Source: Colwellia sp. 1_MG-2023 | GTDB lineage: Bacteria; Pseudomonadota; Gammaproteobacteria; Enterobacterales; Alteromonadaceae | Direction: 5' to 3' | Length of the DNA stretch: 64,000 bases | Assembly (NCBI RefSeq): GCF_030546755.1 | Contig: NZ_JAUOPE010000019.1 | Location: 1-64,000, forward strand | Shown: one piece after another, positions 56,915 to 64,000 of the stretch | Position numbering within the stretch: position 1 is the first letter of the stretch | How the letters are laid out: each line of letters starts with the position of its first letter | Made by a program: the position numbers and the translations under genes | The notes under the pieces: generated by a model | The model's database searches: none | Seen by the model: the letters and a program-made list of their open reading frames with translations, nothing else | What the model was told of the DNA's origin: nothing

Positions 56915-57967
56915 TTAAAAAGGTGACGGATATTGTTTTAGTATGTCACCAATATCATTTATTACTTCATCGGATAGAGGGGTTTTAAATGCATGAATGT
57001 TTTCTTTTAGTTGCGGCATACTTGTCGCGCCGATAATGGTGGATGTTACGCCATTTACTTGGTCGACCCAAGCTAATGCTAATGACGCTGGCGAGATATT
57101 ATGTTGTTTGGCTAAATCGACAAACGCTTGTACGGTTTTATGTGAATTTGGTGTATCTCTAAACAAGCCATTGCGTTGAATAAAAGTCCAACGACTACCT
57201 TCTGGAATATTGCCATTGAGATATTTTCCGGTAAGTAAACCAGTGGCTAAAGGCGACCAAGGTAAATAGGCAATATCTTCATGAACACAATTTTCAATCA
57301 GATATGGCCAATCTTTGGTATGTAATAAGCTAAACTCATTTTGAATTGAAACTAAACGCGGCAAATTATGTTGTTCACTCAAACGTAAATACTGATTTAT
57401 TCCCCATGGTGTATCATCTGATAACCCCCAGTGACGAATTTTACCTGCCGTTATGCAATTTGATAGCCCTTGTAAAATATCAAGCATTTTTTCGGTTTGT
57501 TGTTCAGCGTTAAAGCTCGTGTAATCAATGTTGTTAGGCCAGTGATTGCCAAAGTGGGGTGAGGTGTAGTTTGGCCAATGTAATTGATATAAATCGATAT
57601 AATCAGTTTGTAAACGCTTTAATGAAGCATCAACCGCTTCTGTGATAGTTTTACTACTGATTTCACTATTATCACGTATATAAGAAAAACCAGGACCGGC
57701 AATTTTAGATGCGAGGACGATTTCTTTTCGACGAGAAGGGTTAGCTTTTAGCCAATTGCCAATAATAGTTTCGGTTTTTCCATAAGTTTCTTTTGAAGGA
57801 GGTACTGCGTATAACTCAGCGGTATCTATAAAGTTTATTCCTTGAGTTTGCGCATAGTCGAGTTGTTCATTAGCATCTTGTTGATTATTTTGTAAGCCCC
57901 ACGTCATACTACCTAAACAAATTCGTGATACTTCTAATGGACTACTGCCTAACCGGACATATTGCAT
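56915..57967 (-). CDS. NADP(H)-dependent aldo/keto reductase (Tas-like)
   Basis: This 350-residue TIM-barrel reductase has the tetrad Asp and Tyr in FIDTAELYAVPP, Lys in LASKIAG and His in YQLHWPNY. The long loop and SPLATGLLTGKYL resemble E. coli Tas. It reduces aldehydes or ketones with NADPH. Monocistronic. Confidence 0.92.
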   Translation of the reverse strand: MQYVRLGSSPLEVSRICLGSMTWGLQNNQQDANEQLDYAQTQGINFIDTAELYAVPPSKETYGKTETIIGNWLKANPSRRKEIVLASKIAGPGFSYIRDNSEISSKTITEAVDASLKRLQTDYIDLYQLHWPNYTSPHFGNHWPNNIDYTSFNAEQQTEKMLDILQGLSNCITAGKIRHWGLSDDTPWGINQYLRLSEQHNLPRLVSIQNEFSLLHTKDWPYLIENCVHEDIAYLPWSPLATGLLTGKYLNGNIPEGSRWTFIQRNGLFRDTPNSHKTVQAFVDLAKQHNISPASLALAWVDQVNGVTSTIIGATSMPQLKENIHAFKTPLSDEVINDIGDILKQYPSPF

Positions 57968-58372
57968 GCTATTTCCTTCTGTGATTGCTTTAGTTTGAAA
58001 CTTACTGGTGAAGTCGATGAGAACTTTGTCCAGAGTAATGAAAATTAGCGGGAAAAAACAGAAAATTTAACGATAAAATGGCGATTGTTTATAATAAAAC
58101 GTTTACTTATTCGAATATTCACTATATTATCTCACTGTTATTTAATCTCCTCTCGTTTATCTAACTATTCACCAAATAAACAAATATCTGGTGAATCGTG
58201 TTTTGTCTTTCCCTTTCACAGTTAGCAATCACCTTTAATAAGTTTAATTATTGTCAACGAATTGAGACAAGGTCTCTGTGTAGTTAATTTGTGCTTTAAA
58301 GCTCAAAGTTTTGCAAGTCAGTAATATAACTTTTGATTTTACGCGCTAACGCGCATTTTATAGAGTTTTATT
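57968..58372. other. 405-base gap without a recognised gene
   Basis: AT-rich sequence with no credible ORF. The only structure seen is a short hairpin GCGC-TAAC-GCGC (about 58343-58354) close to the start of the small ORF at 58373, which may belong to its 5' leader. Confidence 0.5.
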
Positions 58373-58540
58373 ATGTCATATACATATAATAAAGAAGTGT
58401 ATTCAATCACTTCACCAGTGCAATCTATTTCGGTTAATAAACGAAATGTGGTTGTCACTGACAAAATTGGATCTAAATTATTTACGTTTAACAATGTAGG
58501 AGAGTCAAAACGTTTTTTGACTTGGTTATATCAATCGTAA
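58373..58540 (+). CDS. Small protein of unknown function
   Basis: This 55-residue ORF reads MSYTYNKEVYSITSPVQSIS, then KRNVVVTDKIGSKLFTF and ends KRFLTWLYQS. It is basic and probably beta-rich, with no signal peptide. I do not recognise it. It is flanked by a leader hairpin and by a good terminator 41 bases after its stop, which supports transcription. The ribosome binding site is weak. Confidence 0.55.
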   Translation: MSYTYNKEVYSITSPVQSISVNKRNVVVTDKIGSKLFTFNNVGESKRFLTWLYQS

Positions 58541-58580
58541 CAACATCTTAGATGCTATCTTTTACTGTTTAACTTCAGTA

Positions 58581-58618
58581 GAAAAAGGATGATACTTAGC
58601 TGTCATCCTTTTTCGTTT
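58581..58618 (+). terminator. Terminator between the small ORF and the amidohydrolase gene
   Basis: GAAAAAGGATGA pairs with TCATCCTTTTTC around a ten-base loop, followed by T-rich sequence. It can act in both directions between two convergent genes. Confidence 0.85.
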
Positions 58619-58647
58619 TAAACTTGGCTAAAGTTACATTCTTCAAT

Positions 58648-60318
58648 TTAATATGATTGCTTGTGTTTTTGATACACCTTCACGCCATTCACCCACGTAG
58701 AATGCACTTGATTTCGCCAGAGTTTTGTCTCATTAATCGTAAAGTAATTATCTGATACTAAAATAAAATCTGCTTTTTTACCTGCCGATAAACTGCCAAT
58801 TATTTTTTCTTGATGGCCTGCATAGGCTGCGTCAATGGTAAAGGTTTTTAATGCCTCAACACGAGTCATTTTTTCTTCAGGATACCAACCCTTTTTTGGC
58901 GAATCTTGTTTATCTTGTCGAGTTACCGACGCATGTAAACCAAAGAATGGGTTAGCCGACTCGACAGGGAAATCGGAGCCAGCGGCAATAACGGTATTGG
59001 CATTTAAAAGTTTACGCCAAGCATAAGCCCCTAAAATACGATCTTCCCCAATGCGATCAACCGCCATGTTTTTATCACTGGTGGCATGTGTTGCTTGCAT
59101 TGAGGCGATAATGCCTAACTCATTGAAACGCGGAATATCTTTTAAACGTAGTATTTGTGCATGTTCTACACGATGACGAAGTGCTTTACTGTTATTTTTT
59201 TTGATAGCGGTTTGATAAAGATCTAGCACTATTTTGTTGGCATTATCACCAATAGCATGCGTGTTTACTTGAAAACCAGCTTGCATTGCATGGTTAATAT
59301 ATTTAGTTAATGATGGGGTATCATGTAGTAAAAGTCCTTTATGCCCCGCATGATCTGAATAATCCTCAATCATTGCCGCGCCACGACTGCCCAAGGCACC
59401 ATCTGCTTGAATTTTAACACTATTAAAATTAAGCATGTCATCCGCTGAACGAAACGTACCTTTGTCTAAGGTTTTTTGCCAGTTTTTAGTAGGTAAATAC
59501 AACATGGCGTTAATGCGAATAGGCATTTTACCTTCGTCGCTAAGTTGTTGAAACGCGGTAAGTGTTTCGCTATCAATTCCTGCATCATGGACACTGGTTA
59601 GCCCTAAACTTGCTAATGATTGCATCGCTTTAAGCAAGATGCTTTTTTGTTGTGTAATCGTCAATGGAGCGATATTCTTCTCTATTAACGCCATCGCATT
59701 ATCAATAAACACGCCTGTTGGCTCGCCATTTTCATCTTTGATAATACTACCACCTTCTGGGGATTTTGTTTGACGAGTAATACCGGCTAACGCCATGGCT
59801 TTACTGTTTGCCCATCCAGCATGACCATCAACTCGTCTTAACCACACAGGTTTATCAGGAAATGCCGTATTTAAAGATTCTTTAGTGGGAAATGATTTCA
59901 CATTCCATTGCACTTGATTCCAACCTCGCCCAGTAACCCAGGTTTGGTTCGGGTTTTCTTGGGCATATTTCAAGGTGCGTTGAACAGCTGCTTGTTCTGA
60001 ACGTGTGCCGACAAGGTCTGCTGTCATTAAACTTTGACCGTAATTAAGGACATGACCATGAGCGTCTATTAAGCCAGGGAGCAATGTTGCGCCGTTTCCA
60101 TTGATAATTTTCCAGTCAGGCTGACTGACAATTTTATCGTCTTTTCTATAAAGTTTATCGATTTTGTCATCGGTGAAGCTTATCGCTGAGAACTCTTGTA
60201 AGTTTTCACCTTGTAATGTGTAGCCTTGTACATTTTGAATAAGAGTCGTTTGGGCAAATAACGAGGCAGAGCTAAGAGTAATAATAAGTGTGGTAAGTAA
60301 TTTATGAGAATTTTTCAT
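58648..60318 (-). CDS. Exported YtcJ-like amidohydrolase
   Basis: This 556-residue metal-dependent hydrolase of the amidohydrolase superfamily has a signal peptide (ending LFAQ), the metal-binding LIDAHGHVL, later histidines in VNTHAIGDNAN and RHRVEHAQIL, and Asp in AAGSDFPVE. YtcJ-type enzymes act on N-acyl amides; the substrate is unknown. It is probably periplasmic. Confidence 0.9.
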   Translation of the reverse strand: MKNSHKLLTTLIITLSSASLFAQTTLIQNVQGYTLQGENLQEFSAISFTDDKIDKLYRKDDKIVSQPDWKIINGNGATLLPGLIDAHGHVLNYGQSLMTADLVGTRSEQAAVQRTLKYAQENPNQTWVTGRGWNQVQWNVKSFPTKESLNTAFPDKPVWLRRVDGHAGWANSKAMALAGITRQTKSPEGGSIIKDENGEPTGVFIDNAMALIEKNIAPLTITQQKSILLKAMQSLASLGLTSVHDAGIDSETLTAFQQLSDEGKMPIRINAMLYLPTKNWQKTLDKGTFRSADDMLNFNSVKIQADGALGSRGAAMIEDYSDHAGHKGLLLHDTPSLTKYINHAMQAGFQVNTHAIGDNANKIVLDLYQTAIKKNNSKALRHRVEHAQILRLKDIPRFNELGIIASMQATHATSDKNMAVDRIGEDRILGAYAWRKLLNANTVIAAGSDFPVESANPFFGLHASVTRQDKQDSPKKGWYPEEKMTRVEALKTFTIDAAYAGHQEKIIGSLSAGKKADFILVSDNYFTINETKLWRNQVHSTWVNGVKVYQKHKQSY

Positions 60319-60434
60319 TGGCTTATGCTTTTTTTTTATTATGTGTCTTAATCATAGCATGAACAAATAAATGCAAAAGGATTTACTGGTTAACTTGAGC
60401 TAAACATATTAGATCTTTGACTTAATATAGTAAC

Positions 60435-60470
60435 AAGACGTTATTAATAAATAATAACGTCTTTGCTTTT
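60435..60470. terminator. Hairpin downstream of the ABC efflux operon
   Basis: A perfect 12-bp stem (AAGACGTTATTA with TAATAACGTCTT, five-base loop) lies 34 bases past the last permease stop. The T-rich side is on the plus strand, so its role for the minus-strand operon is uncertain. Confidence 0.55.
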
Positions 60471-60496
60471 TACTCATATTTCAATGAATTAGAGTG

Positions 60497-61711
60497 TTAA
60501 ATTGTTCTTGTCGCTGTTGCAGGCGGGATCATAGCGGCGCGTCTGGCAGGGTAAAGAACAGCTAACTGGCCGACCACAAATAATGCGATCACGCCGAATA
60601 ACACGAGTTCGACACTGATCGGCGATAAGTTAAAGGTTTTCACAAGCCAGTAATTAAGTGCGACAGCGCCGATGGAACCAATAACAACTCCAACAGTAGA
60701 AATTAATAAGTTTTCCATCATAAAGTAACGCATGATCTGCCATTGAGTAGCACCAAGCGCTCGTCGGGTACCAATTTGTTTGGTTCGTCTGTTAATACTA
60801 AAAATAGCGAGTCCGACAATCCCAAAACCGGTAATTAAGGTTAATGTGATGATAACCGTCATCAGTATTTTATTCGTGGCATTATGTCGTTGATAACTTC
60901 TTTGTCGTGTTTCTTCAACGGTACTCACTCTGCGAATAATGCGTTCTTTATTACTTTCTGCTAACAGCTTTTCGATGATTGGCATCATTTCATCCCGTCG
61001 ACCAGGTTCTGTTCTTATAAAGTAACGACTGTTTTTTGAGTCCATATGAAAGGGGACTAACATGCTACGTTCAACACCACTCCAACCATTCCAAGGCGCT
61101 TGTAAGGCTTTCATCACGCCAATTATTTGCATAGGCTGTGTTTGTGAAATGTAGAATGTTTTGCCAATGGCTGACCGCCAGTTATCTGGGTAGAGTTGTT
61201 CAGCAAATGCTTGGGTGATAATGGTTTTAGGTGGCCATTTGGTTGAGCCGCTTTCTCGCCATTGAATATCTTGTGCCGTAAAGTTTTGCCCGGCAATTAA
61301 CTCAACGCCAAGGCTATTAATGCCATGTTCGTCCACCATATATAAAGCACTGCCAATAGTATCTTTATCGTCTCCAGGTTCATGCTGTAACGACATCGAC
61401 CAGCCACCACCACTTAAAGGGATCGCATTGATTTGAATCGCATCAACAATGCCTGGTGTGTTACGAATGGCATGTAAATCAGTTTGTAGGTTTACTTGTT
61501 TATTATAATTATCACCAAAAATGGTATTGGTTAAATAAAATGTATTTGCTTCATCAAGGCCACTTGCCCGAGACATTTGTTGGTTTCTATCTTGTATCAT
61601 AAAGATAGCATTGACCATAATTGCCAAAGTTAAGGCGATTTGCAGGGCGATAAGCAATGCGCCAATTTTGTTACGCATTAATGCGCGAAAGATTAATCCT
61701 GTTTCTAACAT
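60497..61711 (-). CDS. MacB-type ABC transporter permease (second subunit)
   Basis: This 404-residue permease has one N-terminal helix, a large periplasmic MacB-like domain and three C-terminal helices of the FtsX type (LITGFGIVGLAIFSINRRTKQIGTRRALGAT). It lies 16 bases after the other permease. Together with it and the ATPase it should form a tripartite efflux pump. Confidence 0.9.
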   Translation of the reverse strand: MLETGLIFRALMRNKIGALLIALQIALTLAIMVNAIFMIQDRNQQMSRASGLDEANTFYLTNTIFGDNYNKQVNLQTDLHAIRNTPGIVDAIQINAIPLSGGGWSMSLQHEPGDDKDTIGSALYMVDEHGINSLGVELIAGQNFTAQDIQWRESGSTKWPPKTIITQAFAEQLYPDNWRSAIGKTFYISQTQPMQIIGVMKALQAPWNGWSGVERSMLVPFHMDSKNSRYFIRTEPGRRDEMMPIIEKLLAESNKERIIRRVSTVEETRQRSYQRHNATNKILMTVIITLTLITGFGIVGLAIFSINRRTKQIGTRRALGATQWQIMRYFMMENLLISTVGVVIGSIGAVALNYWLVKTFNLSPISVELVLFGVIALFVVGQLAVLYPARRAAMIPPATATRTI

Positions 61712-61727
61712 TTTGACATTCCTCGCA

Positions 61728-63038
61728 TTATTGACATTTTAATTGATGAGCAGGTTGCACTTTACACGCCCGCCATGTTGGATAAATGCCTGCAATTAAC
61801 GTGGCAAGCAAGGATAAAGTTACGGCTAATACCATCATGTTGAGATCTAACGTTGCTAAGCCTTGCATATATTCCCCGTATAAAGCTTCTATGCCTTGTA
61901 ATCCAAGGTAAGCGAGAAATAAGCCGAGTAAGCCTCCGGCTAATCCTATGCAGGCAGATTCAATCATATATTGATAAAACAAGGTCGATTTACTGGCACC
62001 TAGTGCTTGTCTAAGTCCAATTTCTGGTGCTTTTCCTAGAAATTTAGCGAGCAATAAGCCAACGGTATTTAATAAGCAGACAATTAAAAACATCAGTGCC
62101 ATAGCTAACATCATTTTGGCATCATCAGCGACCACCTCTTGTACTTCTAACCATTCTGTGACGGTATTTAAACGATTATCAAGCGGGCGTTCAAAGCGTC
62201 CATATTGTTTTTGTTCTTCAACATAAGCATTTAAAAAAGTCATGTATGATTGTTTTTCTTGTGGGGTTTTTAATTCAACCCAAAATTGAGTCCAAATACA
62301 TTCAGAATTTAAAAAGGCTTGGAAACCATCTCCTGATGGTTTCCAACAATTGGTATTGCCAGAACGGCCAATTTTTTCTTCGGCGATTAAACTGAAAGGA
62401 ACAAAGATATCTTCAGATTCGTTAAAAGCTCCGGTAGTGATATCATAAAAACGAGGCTTAGGTTGCCAATGATCTATAACGCCGACAATGCTAAACATAT
62501 TGCCATCGATTTTTATCGATTGACCAACCGAGTTTTCGCCACCAAAAAGTTTATCATTGGTTTCTTTGTTTAGTACCACGACTTGTTCTTTATTCTCATC
62601 AGCACTTGCTGACCAAGCACCGCCGTAGATAAACGGCACATCAAACATGGCAAAAAAGTCAGTTGAATTTGCTCGGCCATCGACAATGAGCGGTAAGATA
62701 TCAGGATCTGACGGTTCAATTACCGCAAAAGCTTGTGCTTGAACATTTTGACGGAAAGCTTTTTTCGCTTTCATCAAATTTGTCGAATCAGTATAGGTCA
62801 TTTGATCCGGTGGGTTTTGCCCCTCATCAAACGGATCGTTTACATCCCAACTGTCTAATTGTACGTAATAGAGTTGTTCGCTTTTGTGAGGGATAGGGTT
62901 GGCCGACATCAAGTAATTAACTGTGATGGTGGTCATAGTGGCTCCAATTCCTAAACCTATCGCACAAACCATTAGTAAGCTTAAGCCCCAATGACGTAGT
63001 ATGCTGATCCAAGCAATTTTTATATAATAGTTAAACAT
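61728..63038 (-). CDS. MacB-type ABC transporter permease (first subunit)
   Basis: This 436-residue permease has the same layout: an N-terminal helix, a periplasmic domain (40-320) and FtsX helices with GLRQALGASKSTLFYQYMIESA. It is a diverged paralogue of the downstream permease, so the pump is likely a heterodimer. The gene follows the ATPase by 28 bases. AAGGAAT-like ribosome binding sequence precedes the start. Confidence 0.9.
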   Translation of the reverse strand: MFNYYIKIAWISILRHWGLSLLMVCAIGLGIGATMTTITVNYLMSANPIPHKSEQLYYVQLDSWDVNDPFDEGQNPPDQMTYTDSTNLMKAKKAFRQNVQAQAFAVIEPSDPDILPLIVDGRANSTDFFAMFDVPFIYGGAWSASADENKEQVVVLNKETNDKLFGGENSVGQSIKIDGNMFSIVGVIDHWQPKPRFYDITTGAFNESEDIFVPFSLIAEEKIGRSGNTNCWKPSGDGFQAFLNSECIWTQFWVELKTPQEKQSYMTFLNAYVEEQKQYGRFERPLDNRLNTVTEWLEVQEVVADDAKMMLAMALMFLIVCLLNTVGLLLAKFLGKAPEIGLRQALGASKSTLFYQYMIESACIGLAGGLLGLFLAYLGLQGIEALYGEYMQGLATLDLNMMVLAVTLSLLATLIAGIYPTWRACKVQPAHQLKCQ

Positions 63039-63066
63039 GTCAATTCCTTAATTATTGCGTCATCGG

Positions 63067-63759
63067 TTAAGCAATTGCTTGTTTACTAACAATTTCTAAC
63101 TCACTTACTCGGCCATCTTTCACTTGTATCGTTCTTGAGGCTCGCTGGGCAAGTTCAGCGTCATGCGTTACCATGATAATAGTTGTGCCTTGTTTGTTAA
63201 TCTCTTCAAGTAAACTCATCACGCCTTGTGCCATTTCAGAATCTAAATTTCCGGTAGGCTCATCGGCAAGTAAAAAACGTGGATCAGTAGCAAGTGCGCG
63301 TGCAATAGCGACACGTTGCTGCTGTCCACCAGAGAGTTGGCTAGGTAAATGTTTCATTCTAGAAGAAAGGCCGACACGTTCTAAATTTGCTTCTATTCGT
63401 GCTTTTCTTTCTTTGGCATTAAAGCCTCTATAACGCAGAGGTACATCGACATTGTCAAAAAGATTGAGATCGGGGATTAAATTAAAGCTTTGAAAAACAA
63501 ACCCTATTTTTTCATTCCGCATTTTTGAACGGCCGTTGTCATTCAGGCTACCGACATCTTTACCATCTAAAGTAAATTCACCATCTGTAAAGGTTTCTAA
63601 TAAACCGGCAATATTTAAAAAAGTGGTTTTTCCTGAGCCAGAAGGGCCCGTTACACTAATGAAATCGCCTTCGTTTACCGTTAAATTAAAATCTCTTAAT
63701 GCATGGGTTTGAATGTCGGCAGTTTGAAATATTTTATTGATATTTTTCATGACTAACAT
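63067..63759 (-). CDS. MacB/LolD-type ABC transporter ATPase
   Basis: This 230-residue ATPase has Walker A GPSGSGKTT, signature LSGGQQQRVAIARAL, Walker B LLADEPTGNLD and H-loop VTHD. It energises the two downstream FtsX-type permeases. The clade handles macrolides, peptides or lipoproteins; the substrate is unknown here. Confidence 0.94.
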   Translation of the reverse strand: MLVMKNINKIFQTADIQTHALRDFNLTVNEGDFISVTGPSGSGKTTFLNIAGLLETFTDGEFTLDGKDVGSLNDNGRSKMRNEKIGFVFQSFNLIPDLNLFDNVDVPLRYRGFNAKERKARIEANLERVGLSSRMKHLPSQLSGGQQQRVAIARALATDPRFLLADEPTGNLDSEMAQGVMSLLEEINKQGTTIIMVTHDAELAQRASRTIQVKDGRVSELEIVSKQAIA

Positions 63760-63807
63760 AGTTTGTTCCTTTACTTGCGTGTAATTATTGCCAGTTTTAC
63801 TGGTTTA

Positions 63808-63839
63808 TTTATCTGGTGGTTGATTTATCTGGTGGTTGA
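63808..63839. repeat. 16-bp perfect tandem duplication
   Basis: TTTATCTGGTGGTTGA occurs twice head to tail, just past the stop of the adaptor gene. It is a recent local duplication in the short gap between adaptor and ATPase. Confidence 0.85.
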
Positions 63840-64000
63840 TTAGTTATTGAGTAACACTTGTTCTGCTGAATTAAACATATCAGTACCTGAAATAATAATT
63901 TGTTGTCCTTCATTCAAACCGCTTAACACTTCTACATGGCTTAAACTTCTAGCACCAAGTGTGATTGGGGTTTTTCGTGCTAAACCATCATTAACGATAT
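63840..64000 (-). CDS. HlyD-type efflux periplasmic adaptor, C-terminal part
   Basis: Only the last 53 residues lie in the window. They read as a membrane-fusion adaptor end: RKTPITLGARSLSHVEVLSGLNEG and the closing IIISGTDMF. It precedes the ATPase and permease genes in the same direction, so the operon is adaptor, ATPase, permease, permease. The start is beyond the right edge. Confidence 0.85.
   Translation of the reverse strand, partial: IVNDGLARKTPITLGARSLSHVEVLSGLNEGQQIIISGTDMFNSAEQVLLNN

Noticed and set aside
1-64000. Prophage, genomic island or insertion sequence
   Set aside because: No integrase, transposase, capsid gene or tRNA-flanked border was found; gene content and base use look uniform.

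Overview
The window is AT-rich chromosomal DNA from a marine gammaproteobacterium of the Alteromonadales, most likely the Colwelliaceae (Colwellia or Thalassotalea type). This rests on the low GC, the protein families present (YbiT, EfpL, DUF3545, DUF2986, DUF3718, VF530, RIO kinase of the PA4780 type) and conserved gene neighbourhoods (dapD-glnD-map, and fadR divergent from nhaB). The exact genus is inference. I see no phage, insertion sequence, CRISPR array or tRNA. Most of the window is housekeeping and small regulatory genes.

Layout. Positions 1-360 hold the 3' end of a 5S rRNA, its terminator and what looks like a decayed second 5S copy. From 0.36 to 11.6 kb come a RIO kinase, a VF530 protein, a WD40 lipoprotein, a LysR regulator, an M14 peptidase, EfpL, a YtrA-type GntR regulator with a membrane protein, DUF808, DUF6172, a GST, an HDOD protein and DUF3545. 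From 11.6 to 13.9 kb lies a compact minus-strand operon: an exosortase, a 65-residue polyglycine protein with a C-terminal sorting-signal-like tail, and a membrane nitrilase/Lnt-like acyltransferase. From 14.1 to 19.5 kb are a VOC protein with a divergent LysR regulator, HPF, a deacetylase with an acetyl-CoA hydrolase-GNAT fusion, and dodecin. From 19.9 to 23.6 kb are a KAS III enzyme, an unlisted 46-residue metallothionein-like protein next to a SigZ-type sigma factor with a Cys-rich tail, an exported protein and a GNAT.

The stretch from 23.6 to 26.2 kb holds two long non-coding RNAs densely packed with GGA motifs. Each has a strong intrinsic terminator, the same 5' end, and a GacA/UvrY-like upstream box at exactly the same distance (186 nt). 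They are almost certainly CsrB/CsrC-family antagonists of CsrA, arranged in tandem around one DUF805-like gene.

The remainder: DUF3301, DUF3549 and truC; dapD-glnD-map; an M19 dipeptidase; DUF2986; DUF1707; dsbB; nhaB/fadR; Nudix; a CheX-like/receiver protein; a MocR regulator divergent from a GNAT; a chemoreceptor; PaiB; DUF3718; ybiT-yehS-rhlE-like; an SLC13 permease; YkgJ; yegD followed by a 20-bp minisatellite; DUF1289; a diheme cytochrome c-rhodanese fusion; an aldo/keto reductase; a small unlisted ORF; an amidohydrolase; and a MacB-type efflux operon that runs off the right edge.

The points most worth a second look are the exosortase/polyglycine/nitrilase operon, including a missing canonical start codon for the nitrilase, the tandem Csr RNAs, and the metallothionein-like/SigZ pair.
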